Below, piece after piece: positions 18,651 through 28,541 of a stretch of DNA of 64,000 nucleotides. The DNA lies in NCBI GenBank assembly GCA_945872565.1, contig CAMBZN010000008.1:1-64000 (forward strand). Reading direction: 5' to 3'. The first letter of the stretch is position 1. Each line of letters opens with the position of its first letter. The DNA is from Chlamydia trachomatis (lineage in GTDB: Bacteria > Chlamydiota > Chlamydiia > Chlamydiales > 2-12-FULL-49-11). The notes beneath the pieces are model-generated. The model saw only the letters and a list, made by a program, of their open reading frames with translations. It was not told the DNA's origin and searched no databases. The position numbers were made by a program, and so were the translations under genes.

Positions 18651-19801
18651 TTGTTGCAGAGCCTTTAAAAAGCACAGAGTTTTCCTTTAAAATCATTCAT
18701 AAATCTACAAAATCAGGGGCAAGGGTGGGGGTTATTCACACGCCCCATGGGACAATACAAACACCGGGGTTTGTAGCAGTTGGTACTAACGGCACCATTA
18801 AGGCTTTAGATAGTAAAATGGCCGACCAAATCGGTTTAGAGCTGCTTTTTTGCAACACCTACCACCTTCTTCTGCAGCCAGGACCAGAGACCATTGCAGC
18901 TGCAGGTGGCCTTCATACCTTTATGAATAGATCCAAACCAATTATTACTGATTCAGGTGGCTTTCAAGTTTTTAGTTTAGCCTATGGTGGTGTTGCTGAT
19001 GAACTAAAAAGCTCTGGCAAAAAGGACAAGGGCGGCTCGGTCTTAAAAATTTCAGAGGACGGAGTTGTTTTTAGATCATATAGGGATGGAAAGAAAATTT
19101 TACTTACCCCAGAAAGCTCCATTGAGGTGCAAAAATCCCTAGGTGCTGATATTATCATCCCCCTTGATGAGCTTCCCCCCTATCATATATCAAAAGAAGC
19201 AATGCTTGATTCCTTTAACAGAACACACAGGTGGGAGATAAGATCTTTAGAGCAGCACTTAAAAGATCCACGCAGGCAGGCAATGTACAATGTCGTACAC
19301 GGAGGCATTGATGACGCCTTAAGAAAAAGGTCTGTTTCAATTCTTAGAGAGCACCCTTTTGATGGATTTGCAATAGGCGGAAGTCTTGGCAAAAATAAAC
19401 TTGAAATGCTCCACCTATTAAAAAATGTACGCCCAGAAATACCAGAAGAATTTCCCGTCCATCTTTTAGGAATTGGCGATCTACCCTCCTTAGAAGAAGT
19501 AATTCCTTTAGGAATTGACACCTTTGATTCTTCCTACCCTACAAAAGCCGCGCGCCACGGGACAATTTTTACCGCAAAAGGAGCGATCAAAGTGACTAAA
19601 TCCGTCTACAAAAATGATTTTTCTCCTTTAGAGGAGGGATGCACCTGTCATAGCTGCTGTAATTATACAAAAGGGTACATTCATCACCTTTTTGCCGCTC
19701 ATGAATACACCGCTCACACCCTTGCGTCCATTCACAACCTTCATTATATGGTCCGGTTTATGGCCTTTAAGCGCAACGCCATTTTAAATAACATCATTTG
19801 A
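18647..19801 (+). CDS. tgt: tRNA-guanine(34) transglycosylase
   Basis: 384 aa; TDSGGFQVFSL, LPLDELPPYH-like region, NVVHGGIDDALRKRS, zinc site CTCHSCCNYTKGYIHHLF. Confidence 0.94.
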   Translation: MIVAEPLKSTEFSFKIIHKSTKSGARVGVIHTPHGTIQTPGFVAVGTNGTIKALDSKMADQIGLELLFCNTYHLLLQPGPETIAAAGGLHTFMNRSKPIITDSGGFQVFSLAYGGVADELKSSGKKDKGGSVLKISEDGVVFRSYRDGKKILLTPESSIEVQKSLGADIIIPLDELPPYHISKEAMLDSFNRTHRWEIRSLEQHLKDPRRQAMYNVVHGGIDDALRKRSVSILREHPFDGFAIGGSLGKNKLEMLHLLKNVRPEIPEEFPVHLLGIGDLPSLEEVIPLGIDTFDSSYPTKAARHGTIFTAKGAIKVTKSVYKNDFSPLEEGCTCHSCCNYTKGYIHHLFAAHEYTAHTLASIHNLHYMVRFMAFKRNAILNNII

Positions 19802-19859
19802 ACCCTCCATCTTCAAAGCTTTATTGACTGCAATCCTTGATTTAAGGTAACATACACTC

Positions 19860-20807
19860 ATGATTTTACCTGCTCTATTGTATTTTATTTGGTCTTTGGC
19901 TTTTCCTATTGGTAAAAAACTATTAGAATTTTCTCCCCCTGTATTTTTAACAGGTGCAAGGATGATTTTAGGTGCTTTGTTTCTATTTATATTTATTACT
20001 GTATTTCAAAAGAAAAGTTTTCAAAAGATTTCTTTAAGAGGATGGCTGGCTCTTGGTTTACTTGGTTTTTTCAGTATTTTTCTAACAAATGTTTTAGAAT
20101 TTTGGAGCTTGCAGTATTTAAGCTCTGCAAAAACCTGTTTTTTATATAGTTTATCCCCTTTTTTAACGGCCGTTTTATCATATTTTCATTTTAAAGAAAA
20201 AATGACACCTAAAAAATGGATGGGAATTCTTATTGGGATGATCGGATTTATCCCTGTTCTTGTTTTGGGGGGTAGCGATCAGGTTTTTGGAGTAGGTTTT
20301 ATTTCTATTGCTGAAGTTGCGATGTTTGCAGCGGTATTTTTTGCCGTTTATGGGTGGATCATTTTAAGAATGCTTGTAAAAGATAGTCAGATTTCTCCCC
20401 CCTTGGCCAACGGAATTTCTATGTTATTTGGAGGGATTTTATCTATTTTTGCCTCATTTTTTGTTGACGTTTGGAATCCCTTTCCGGTTCAAGCAGGCCA
20501 TGGGGGAAGCTTTAGCGGTCTACTTATTCTTTTAACGCTTCTTTCAAATATTGTGTGCTACAACTTATATGGATATTTATTGAAAAAGTATACTGCTACA
20601 CTCCTTTCTTTTTTTGGCCTCCTCTCCCCGATTTTTACCTCTATTCATGGGTATTTCATTCTTGGAGAATCAATCAACCCTATCATTGTTCTATCCACAG
20701 CCATTGTCTTTTTAGGGCTAAGACTTGTTTATAGTGAAGAAGCAAAGCTTGGTTATATTCAATCTACAAAGCCTTCTGATCGATCAGAAAATCCACAAAC
20801 GGTTTAA
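19860..20807 (+). CDS. EamA/DMT-family transporter
   Basis: 315 aa, about 10 TM segments, two EamA-like halves. Confidence 0.85.
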   Translation: MILPALLYFIWSLAFPIGKKLLEFSPPVFLTGARMILGALFLFIFITVFQKKSFQKISLRGWLALGLLGFFSIFLTNVLEFWSLQYLSSAKTCFLYSLSPFLTAVLSYFHFKEKMTPKKWMGILIGMIGFIPVLVLGGSDQVFGVGFISIAEVAMFAAVFFAVYGWIILRMLVKDSQISPPLANGISMLFGGILSIFASFFVDVWNPFPVQAGHGGSFSGLLILLTLLSNIVCYNLYGYLLKKYTATLLSFFGLLSPIFTSIHGYFILGESINPIIVLSTAIVFLGLRLVYSEEAKLGYIQSTKPSDRSENPQTV

Positions 20808-21336
20808 AGGCGTCTTTATCCCCATCTTCTCCATGTTTACCGCATGTTTCGGCTATGGTAAAAGTGCGCAATTTATTTAACCGAAGATGGTCTGAAAATG
20901 AGTCCATTGTTTTTTTAAAACAATTTTTATTGACATAGAGCTTCATCATATTAGGATAGAGCCCTTCAATAAAGTTGTTATATTTAAAAGAGCTTTGCCT
21001 GATAACCTTCATTTGATTAGCAAGGTTACGGTCTGAAAAAATAATTGCCAAAAAAGCAAGTGGCGACGGAACACTTGCGTCTACATTTTTACCAAGCTGC
21101 TTTAGGTGTCCGCTTTTAAACGCAAGGCCGACAGTTGATGTGTCTGCTAAAGTGTTTACTATTTCAGAAATATCTTTTTTACTTTGTTCGGTTGCAGCCA
21201 TACTAAAGGATTTACACCCCATATCGACAACATGATCCATTTTATCTTTCCGGTAAAAACCAAAATAAAACGTTAACCCTGTAGCGGTAATAATAACAAC
21301 TACAGACCATATCAAAAATTTGAAAGCATTTCTCAT
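20764..21336 (-). CDS. Hypothetical protein with N-terminal TM/signal anchor
   Basis: 190 aa, N-terminus FKFLIWSVVVIITATGLTFYFGFY; 3' end overlaps the convergent EamA gene by 44 nt. Confidence 0.65.
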   Translation of the reverse strand: MRNAFKFLIWSVVVIITATGLTFYFGFYRKDKMDHVVDMGCKSFSMAATEQSKKDISEIVNTLADTSTVGLAFKSGHLKQLGKNVDASVPSPLAFLAIIFSDRNLANQMKVIRQSSFKYNNFIEGLYPNMMKLYVNKNCFKKTMDSFSDHLRLNKLRTFTIAETCGKHGEDGDKDAFKPFVDFLIDQKAL

Positions 21337-21435
21337 ATTCTCCGTATAAGTTATACTATTTATTATTTCAATGGTTTTTATTAAATCTCTTTTGGTATAT
21401 ATTTATTAACAAAATCCTAACAGAGGAGATCATCT

Positions 21436-22608
21436 ATGGCAGAAGGAGTGGGTAATTTACTATATCGTGAAACATGCAATAATTCATCAGATCTGGAAGT
21501 GCCTCAGCAGAAAACATGGGCGACAATGAATTCTTGTGAAAGAGCTAAAGAAATCTTTCTCACCCCTATTCAATTTATTTTAGGATTAATTCAATGTATT
21601 GGTGTTCTATTTATTCTTTTTGTAGGATTATTTCTTAAAGGTGGAGCAAAGGGGCTATTCATCGATCAATGCATACTCGGCAGTCGCCACGCTACTGCTG
21701 AAAATTTAGAGAAAGCTGCAGACGGTTCTAATGACCTCTGTAGAACAGAGACTATAAAATCTTCTGTTGTCAACGGAGATTTAAAGGCTTATATAATAGA
21801 AAGAAAACAGACAGCACCTTTGACTACTGATCAGCAGACAGAGGATCTACCCCTTTCAAGTCATGAAGACTGGGTTGTATTCATTCCTGGAATGCAATCC
21901 TCGTTTCACACTCATCATAGAGAGACTTTGAGCTTGTTTAACGCAACAGGGGCCGCTGGTGCTATTTGTGTTAATCCTCCTGGGATAGGTCTTTCAGAAG
22001 GAAAAACTAACGGCCCTAACGATTTCTTTTCGGGGCCAGCTACTGCTATTGAATGGATTAAACAAAATCATAAAATAAAGACGAATAAGCTTCCTCTTAG
22101 GATTACCTTATGGGGCCACTCTCTTGGAGGAGCTGCAGCAATAGGAGTTGCAAACAAGGAAGAATTTGAACAAATTCCTATAAGAGTTGTTTTAGACAGA
22201 ACATTTACAAGCTATGACCAGGCAATACAATATAACAAGCTTATTTTCAACCCATGCGCACTTTTACTAAGAGCTGTGATAAAAAGCTTATTCTCATTAG
22301 ATTCAAAAACAGAAATAGAGCGCACAAAACGAGAGATAATTGTTGTTTTTGCCCCAAGAGATGAAGTAATTAGACAAAAGGCCTCAGCTGCTCGTCTTAA
22401 TTCTAAGAACATCACAAAAAAGCTTAGCGTAGAATTTATAGAACATTCTAGAACACCTGGACAAGTAAATGATGAAATTCCAAAGCTTTCTAGTACTCCT
22501 CAGCATTCTTTAGGACATACTATAGATGTAATTATGAACGTTTGGAATAGCTTTACAACACAATTTGTGTATACAAATCCTGATGATGGAGACGCTCTTG
22601 ATGAATAA
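21436..22608 (+). CDS. Chlamydial DUF818-like protein with alpha/beta-hydrolase features
   Basis: 390 aa; GHSLGGAAAIG nucleophile elbow, hydrophobic TPIQFILGLIQCIGVLFILFVGLFL, AGAICVNPPGIGLSEG. Confidence 0.75.
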   Translation: MAEGVGNLLYRETCNNSSDLEVPQQKTWATMNSCERAKEIFLTPIQFILGLIQCIGVLFILFVGLFLKGGAKGLFIDQCILGSRHATAENLEKAADGSNDLCRTETIKSSVVNGDLKAYIIERKQTAPLTTDQQTEDLPLSSHEDWVVFIPGMQSSFHTHHRETLSLFNATGAAGAICVNPPGIGLSEGKTNGPNDFFSGPATAIEWIKQNHKIKTNKLPLRITLWGHSLGGAAAIGVANKEEFEQIPIRVVLDRTFTSYDQAIQYNKLIFNPCALLLRAVIKSLFSLDSKTEIERTKREIIVVFAPRDEVIRQKASAARLNSKNITKKLSVEFIEHSRTPGQVNDEIPKLSSTPQHSLGHTIDVIMNVWNSFTTQFVYTNPDDGDALDE

Positions 22609-22616
22609 AATATTTT

Positions 22617-22689
22617 GCGGATGCCAAGATTTGAACTTGGGACCTCGTCATTATCAGTGACGCGCTCTAACCAACTGAGCTACACCCGC
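22617..22689 (-). tRNA. tRNA-Ile (anticodon GAT)
   Basis: Reverse complement GCGGGTGTAGCTCAGTTGGTTAGAGCGCGTCACTGATAATGACGAGGTCCCAAGTTCAAATCTTGGCATCCGC folds as a cloverleaf; loop CTGATAA. Confidence 0.97.
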
Positions 22690-22696
22690 AAAAAAA

Positions 22697-22769
22697 TGGA
22701 GGTTAGGAGACTCGAACCCCTGACCTTCTGGTTGCAAACCAGATGCTCTACCAATTGAGCTAAACCCCC
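22697..22769 (-). tRNA. tRNA-Ala (anticodon TGC)
   Basis: Reverse complement GGGGGTTTAGCTCAATTGGTAGAGCATCTGGTTTGCAAACCAGAAGGTCAGGGGTTCGAGTCTCCTAACCTCCA; loop TTGCAAA. Confidence 0.97.
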
Positions 22770-22870
22770 ATAACATTATCTCTTAGATTAAGATAAGTGA
22801 AGGGCAAAATATAGCAAGATTCCACATTTATTGCAAGAGTTAGATGGAAAAAAATTAAGAGACTTTCCTA

Positions 22871-24328
22871 TTGCTGCTTAGAGCCCCTTTTGTTATACTA
22901 AATAGATCATACAGGAATAAAATGAATAAAATGTTTAACAACGGATCATTGCGTGAATTGTGGAAAATATCATACCCAATGATGATTAACTACCTCTCTT
23001 TCTGCTCAATGTTATTTGTAGATCGAATCTTTTTATCTTTACATTCTAAAGAATCCTTAACTGCCTCCGTTACTTCCGGAACCCTTTCGTGGGCATTTAT
23101 TACTGCCATTGCAACCTTAGCAGCAATGTCAGAGGTTTTTGTCTCTCAGTTTAATGGTGCTGGACGAACAAAAGAGCTGGGAAGACCTGTTTGGCAAATG
23201 CTTTGGCTGTGTCTTTTTTCCTTTCTTTTCTTCATCCCCGTAGCATTACTTTTAGCTCCTATTTTCTTTCCCATACAGACACTCCCTTTAGAGCACGCCT
23301 ACTTCTCTTTTTTTATGTTCACAGGCCCTTTTTTCTGCTTTAATTCGGCCCTTGCTGGGTTTTTTATCGGAAGGGGCTATTCAAAAGTCATTCAATGGAT
23401 GGCAGTTGTTAGCAACCTGATCAATGTGATTTTAGACCCGATTTTCATTTTTGGAATAGATGGTTTTTTTCCAGCTTTTGGAATGATGGGTGCTGCCTAT
23501 GCAACATTAATAGGGTCGCTCACTCAAGGAATTGTTGTTCTTTTATATTTCCTCAACAAAAAACATCACCAATCATTTGCCACAAGAAAGTATCAATTTG
23601 ATAGGGTCCTATTTTTATCCTGCGTAAGGATAGGCATTCCCCCTGCCGTATTTGTTTCATTAGAACTTTTTGGTTGGACCATTTTTTACATGATGATGAA
23701 AGGAATTAGTGAAACACATATTTTTGTAGCAGGAATTCTACAAAGCATTCTTATTTTATTGTTTTTTGTGGGTTGGGGCATTGAAAAAGGGTGTGTGGCT
23801 CTTGCTGGAAATTTCATCGGTCAAAAAAGAAATTATTTAGTAAACAACGTATTTATCTCCTCTCTTAAACTGCAGGGGTTATTTTCCATCCTTTTAGCAA
23901 CCGGCTTATATTTTTTTAACGACATCATCATCAATTGGTTTTTAAATGATCATTCCCTCTCCCTTGAATCAATAGCAGAGGCAAAAATCATGGTTAAAAG
24001 TTCGTTGTTTTTCCTCTTTTTTATCATCGTATTAGAAAATATCCGTTTTGCATTAAATGGAATTTTAACCGCTGCAGGTGATACTTTGTTCCTCCTTTTT
24101 GCAGGAACCTCATCCCTATGGCTATTTTGTTTTATCCCCACCTATTTTTTCATCTACCTTCCTAAAGCCTCAATCATCTATGCTTACGCGATACAAGCGT
24201 TCTATGCCTGCGCCTCTTTATTGATCCTCTATGTTCGCTTTGCTCAAGGCAAATGGAAAACGTTATCTATTACTACTGATCAAAAAGCAAATCCTACTCC
24301 CATTAAAGAACTTCTAGAGCTTGAATAA
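22871..24328 (+). CDS. MATE family efflux transporter
   Basis: 485 aa, 12-TM, LWKISYPMMINYLSFCSMLFVDRIFL, DPIFIFG. Start may be the internal ATG (MNKMFNNGSL). Confidence 0.9.
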   Translation: MLLRAPFVILNRSYRNKMNKMFNNGSLRELWKISYPMMINYLSFCSMLFVDRIFLSLHSKESLTASVTSGTLSWAFITAIATLAAMSEVFVSQFNGAGRTKELGRPVWQMLWLCLFSFLFFIPVALLLAPIFFPIQTLPLEHAYFSFFMFTGPFFCFNSALAGFFIGRGYSKVIQWMAVVSNLINVILDPIFIFGIDGFFPAFGMMGAAYATLIGSLTQGIVVLLYFLNKKHHQSFATRKYQFDRVLFLSCVRIGIPPAVFVSLELFGWTIFYMMMKGISETHIFVAGILQSILILLFFVGWGIEKGCVALAGNFIGQKRNYLVNNVFISSLKLQGLFSILLATGLYFFNDIIINWFLNDHSLSLESIAEAKIMVKSSLFFLFFIIVLENIRFALNGILTAAGDTLFLLFAGTSSLWLFCFIPTYFFIYLPKASIIYAYAIQAFYACASLLILYVRFAQGKWKTLSITTDQKANPTPIKELLELE

Positions 24329-24330
24329 TC

Positions 24331-25257
24331 ATGCCTAAACTCTATCTTGCTCCCATGGAAGGTCTTGGTAACTTCCCCTTTCGAAATGCAATTGCTCACA
24401 TCGGCGGATTTGATGAGGCAACAAAAGAATTTATCAGCACCCCAAAAGGGGCTCATACAAAAAGTCTTGCCCGAAAGTTTTCTCCCCTTGATACATTTCC
24501 CATCCCCCAAGCAGCTCAGATCATGGGCAGCTGCCCCTCTACTTTGGCCTCTATGACCGAAGAGTTAAATGCACTTAATGCCCCCCGAATAGAACTTAAT
24601 GTGGGGTGTCCATCAAACACAGTAACAGGTAACGGGTCTGGCTCATCCCTTTTAAAAGATCCAGAACATCTCCATACAATCTTAAAAGCAATGGTTTCAG
24701 CATCCAACGTTCCCATATCAGCAAAACTACGCACCGGATATTTAGACACAAGTTTATTCAAAGAAAATCTTCTTGCTGCTCAAAGTGCAGGAGTTGCTCA
24801 CCTAACATTGCATGCAAGGACAAAAGTACAAGGATATAGCGGGCTTGCTTGCCTTGATATGATCAAACAGGCTAAGGAAATTCTCTCTATACCCCTGATC
24901 GGCAATGGCGATATTAAAAATCGAGCCGATGCAGAAAAAATGCTTGCCTATACTGGCTGTGATGGATTAATGATTGGTCGGGGGGCAGTGATCAACCCAT
25001 GGGTTTTTCATGAGATTAAAGGATCTAAAGTTGAAAATAGATCTGATACCTTAGCATACCTTGAACGATTTTATGCAAACATTCAAGCAAATCCAAACCG
25101 AAATCAAATCGGCCAAATAAAAGCTCTCTTTTCTTTCCTCTTTCAAAAAAATGAACTTCTTTTAGCTCAAAGAAAGGTGATGCTCTGCCATAAAGAAACA
25201 TGCCCAAGGGCATTTTTTGAATTCTGTTTACAAGCAGCCAGTGGTTTTCTTGTCTAA
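24331..25257 (+). CDS. dus: tRNA-dihydrouridine synthase
   Basis: 308 aa; LAPMEGLGNFPFR, ELNVGCPSNTVTGNGSGSSLLKDP, SAKLRTG, HARTKVQGYSG, GNGDI, GLMIGRGA. Confidence 0.92.
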   Translation: MPKLYLAPMEGLGNFPFRNAIAHIGGFDEATKEFISTPKGAHTKSLARKFSPLDTFPIPQAAQIMGSCPSTLASMTEELNALNAPRIELNVGCPSNTVTGNGSGSSLLKDPEHLHTILKAMVSASNVPISAKLRTGYLDTSLFKENLLAAQSAGVAHLTLHARTKVQGYSGLACLDMIKQAKEILSIPLIGNGDIKNRADAEKMLAYTGCDGLMIGRGAVINPWVFHEIKGSKVENRSDTLAYLERFYANIQANPNRNQIGQIKALFSFLFQKNELLLAQRKVMLCHKETCPRAFFEFCLQAASGFLV

Positions 25258-25965
25258 ATAACGATTAAACAAGAAAATTCCATTGATACATCCTGCTACA
25301 CAATATAGATAGATATGCCAATTCAGCAAATAGTAAGGCCAAACTCCGACATTTAAAATGTGAGAAACCTCCGGCTTTTCTATCAAATACATATAATTTG
25401 CTCCAAGCTCCTTATTGATCAAGTATACAAATCCCGCAATTACTTCCATGCCAAAAATCACCTTAAAAATAGATCCTTTTCTTGGACAAAATCCCATACA
25501 CACGGCCATATAGATTGGAATGAAAATAGTTAGGCCATGGGCAAGAAAATAATCAACTATTATATACTCCTCCCCTCTTACCACCTCTGCTGGTGCTAAA
25601 AATGCTTGCAGTGGTCCAGTAATTCCAAAAAAGAGAACAAATTCAAAGCACCTTTTGCTTTTAAAAATCGCCGCAAAAATAGCAAATATCTCCATAATGG
25701 AACAATATGCAAGTGGCAGGCTCACTGACATTGCAAACAACTCATTGTATAAAAGGTACCCCTCCATAAAAAATAGATCCAAAAGCATCCCCACCCCAAC
25801 GAAGGTAAGAATTCTTTTGTTCCAATCATCCGATATCTTCTTTCCCGCTATTAACATTCCCGCAGCTAAACTAAAGCAGGCGATGATCATAACAAACCAC
25901 CAAAATGTAAACGGAACGACCCTAACAAGCTGCATATTTTTTCCCTCTTTTAAATATTTTAACAA
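25228..25965 (-). CDS. YwaF/TIGR02206-like integral membrane protein
   Basis: 245 aa, about 7 TM; SLPLAYCSIMEIFAI, FGITGPLQAFLAP, FLAHGLTIFIPIYM, NYMYLIEKPEVSHI, WPYYLLN. Confidence 0.65.
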   Translation of the reverse strand: MLKYLKEGKNMQLVRVVPFTFWWFVMIIACFSLAAGMLIAGKKISDDWNKRILTFVGVGMLLDLFFMEGYLLYNELFAMSVSLPLAYCSIMEIFAIFAAIFKSKRCFEFVLFFGITGPLQAFLAPAEVVRGEEYIIVDYFLAHGLTIFIPIYMAVCMGFCPRKGSIFKVIFGMEVIAGFVYLINKELGANYMYLIEKPEVSHILNVGVWPYYLLNWHIYLYCVAGCINGIFLFNRYLDKKTTGCL

Positions 25966-26052
25966 AATCTTTAAAAAAGAACGTAAGCGACTAATCTTTA
26001 ATTGATAAGGTTATGTGTTGCACTTAAATATTCTAAGAGCATCATTGCGGGT

Positions 26053-27666
26053 ATGAAGAGAATTGTTATTTTAGGTGGAGGATTCGGGGGGGTATATACT
26101 GCCCTTTCCCTCGAAAAGGAATTTAAAAAATATCGAGAGTCCGTCGAGATTATTTTAGTAAACAGGGAAAATTATTTTACCTATCAGCCGATGCTTGCAG
26201 AGGTTGTAGGAGGATCTATAGATATTTTAGATTCAGTAACCTGTCTTAGGTCACTACTAAAACATACCTCTATTTATATTCGTGAAATTACAGAGATAGA
26301 CATCAAACGTAAATCGATCACCCTCTCTCCGAATTTTTCTCATAAAGATGTAATCATTGAATACGATCATCTTGTATTAGCAATGGGCAATGTTACTGAT
26401 TTTCGTACAAGTCCTGGAGGAATTGCTGAACACGCCCTACCTTTTAAAGACTTATCCGATGCTGTCCAATTAAGAAATCGCATTATTGATGTAATTGAGA
26501 CTGCAGCGCAAGAGTCTGATCCAGAGGAGCGTCGAACTCTTTTAACGTTTGTTGTCGGAGGTGGTGGATTTTCAGGTGTTGAGGTTGTTGCTGAAATTAA
26601 CGATTTGAGTAGAAAAAAAGCAAAAACATACAAGACCATCAACCCTGATGAGATCTCTGTTGTTTTAGTACACAGCAAAGATCGATTAGTCGATAGAGAA
26701 TTATCCCCAGCACTAGGAAAGTATTGCGGTAAGCTCCTTGCTAAAAGAGGGATAAAAATATTGTACAATAAACGGCTAATCTCTTGCTCCCCTTACGAGG
26801 CAATTCTTGATAGTGGGGAAAGAATTAAAAGTAGAACGATTGTATCAACAGTACCTTCTATTCCTAATCCCTTGATAGAGGGGCTAGGGCTTGAAAAGAA
26901 ATTAGAAAAAATTAGATGTGATTCAACATTACAAGCATGGGGACAAGAAAATATATGGGCAATTGGCGATTGCGCTTTGATACCAAAAAGTCCTAAAACT
27001 CCTGAAGAGTTCTCTCCTCCAACAGCCCAATTTGCTACCAGGCAAGCACCTATCCTTGCTCATAATATCAGGTGTAGTATCTTAGGCGGGAAGAAGCGGT
27101 TATTTACATTCAAATCTTTAGGTCAAATGGCAGCTCTTGGACATCAAAAAGCTGTTGGAGAAATTTTTGGAGTGAAAATATCAGGAATCATTGCTTGGTT
27201 TTTATGGAGATTTGTCTATTTAATGAAAATACCTGGATTTGCAGCAAAGCTAAAGATCTCTTTTTCTTGGCTCTTAGGATTGCTCCTTCCATCAGATACT
27301 GTTCAGCTTAAGTCCAAGATCAAGGGAGGGTTTGAAAACTTACATTATGCTGATGGAGAAACAATCTTTCAAACAGGAGATATTGGTGATTTTCTCTATG
27401 TGATTGCTGAAGGGAAAGTCGATGTAATCAAGGATGATCAGAAAATCACAACACTTACCAAAGGGGAATATTTTGGTGAGATGGCGCTAATGTCGGAGAA
27501 AAAAAGGACCGCCACCATTAAAGCATGCGGCTCATGCAAAATCCTTGCTATCAAGAAACAGGATTTTAACGTGTTGATGAATCATTTTAGTGATCTAAAA
27601 GAAAACTTTATCTCTACAGAAAATCAACGTCTGGATGATCTTAAGCGGAAGATTGTAGGTGAGTGA
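26053..27666 (+). CDS. Type II NADH dehydrogenase (NDH-2-like) fused to a C-terminal cyclic-nucleotide-binding-like domain
   Basis: MKRIVILGGGFGGVYTALSLE; second Rossmann FVVGGGGFSGVEVVAEI; NIWAIGDCALIP; C-terminal GETIFQTGDIGDFLYVIAEGKVDVI...GEYFGEMALMSEKKRTATIKA. Track ORF starts at 26002; ATG 26053 preferred. Confidence 0.88.
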   Translation: MKRIVILGGGFGGVYTALSLEKEFKKYRESVEIILVNRENYFTYQPMLAEVVGGSIDILDSVTCLRSLLKHTSIYIREITEIDIKRKSITLSPNFSHKDVIIEYDHLVLAMGNVTDFRTSPGGIAEHALPFKDLSDAVQLRNRIIDVIETAAQESDPEERRTLLTFVVGGGGFSGVEVVAEINDLSRKKAKTYKTINPDEISVVLVHSKDRLVDRELSPALGKYCGKLLAKRGIKILYNKRLISCSPYEAILDSGERIKSRTIVSTVPSIPNPLIEGLGLEKKLEKIRCDSTLQAWGQENIWAIGDCALIPKSPKTPEEFSPPTAQFATRQAPILAHNIRCSILGGKKRLFTFKSLGQMAALGHQKAVGEIFGVKISGIIAWFLWRFVYLMKIPGFAAKLKISFSWLLGLLLPSDTVQLKSKIKGGFENLHYADGETIFQTGDIGDFLYVIAEGKVDVIKDDQKITTLTKGEYFGEMALMSEKKRTATIKACGSCKILAIKKQDFNVLMNHFSDLKENFISTENQRLDDLKRKIVGE

Positions 27667-28459
27667 TTACATCATTTCCAAAATCAAGTAGGTAGGAAAA
27701 ATATCCTGATGTAAAGTGCTCGCCGTTACGATATTTTCCAGCCATCTTACAAATAAATAGCAGCAATACAAGATCGAAATGTTCGACATTCTCAACGGTA
27801 AATGAAGCCGTGTCCTCTTTATTATAGGCCATGTTATTGCGATAGTTTTCTAACAATCCGTCAAATTGAAAACCGTGCAATAAAATCTGCAAAAACTTCT
27901 TTTGCTCACTAGAAAAAGTTTTTAAGGTTGGTAGCACATCTTGATACATCATAACAACCTCCCTTAAAGAGCCAGTACCATAGACCCATGACCGTTCTTT
28001 AAACATTTCACAACTTTCCACTTCTTTAAGTACCAACACATACATTAAAATTTCTTTAAACTCATCTTTAGAAAAAATAGATAGCGATTGCATCGTTTCC
28101 AACCGGTGATGTAGATCTAAAAATTCATTAAAAGATAGGCGTAAGGACTCCTTCTCGTCTACGTATAAATCTAAGTAGTCTAGATACTCACCAGAAATCA
28201 TTGCATCCAGAAATTTCAAACTTAAGTAAATGCTAGACAAAGCACTTGGTTTTTTGTTATACCTTAAAGATCCAGAGTGATCAACATCCCCTTTGATCCA
28301 AGACAATTCCTCAAACATTCCTCTATATATTTCTACCTTTCTCTTGTCCTCTCCGATTGGATCATAGGATGGGAATTGAAACTGAAAGTTACTTTGAGAC
28401 AATTGTGCGATGAAAAGAAATACACACGCTAGCGCTAAAAAAAATCCAGTTAATTTCAT
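27641..28459 (-). CDS. Hypothetical exported protein
   Basis: 272 aa, signal-peptide-like MKLTGFFLALACVFLFIAQLSQS. Confidence 0.7.
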   Translation of the reverse strand: MKLTGFFLALACVFLFIAQLSQSNFQFQFPSYDPIGEDKRKVEIYRGMFEELSWIKGDVDHSGSLRYNKKPSALSSIYLSLKFLDAMISGEYLDYLDLYVDEKESLRLSFNEFLDLHHRLETMQSLSIFSKDEFKEILMYVLVLKEVESCEMFKERSWVYGTGSLREVVMMYQDVLPTLKTFSSEQKKFLQILLHGFQFDGLLENYRNNMAYNKEDTASFTVENVEHFDLVLLLFICKMAGKYRNGEHFTSGYFSYLLDFGNDVITHLQSSA

Positions 28460-28541
28460 ACGTTTACTCTATAAACATTTCTTTCAACAGTCAACAAAAA
28501 AAACCTTTTTCTTTTTTGTCCCAACTATTATAATAATTAAC

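Noticed and set aside
22617-22769. Possibility that the Ile/Ala tRNAs mark an rRNA operon
   Set aside because: No 16S/23S-like sequence on either side in the window.
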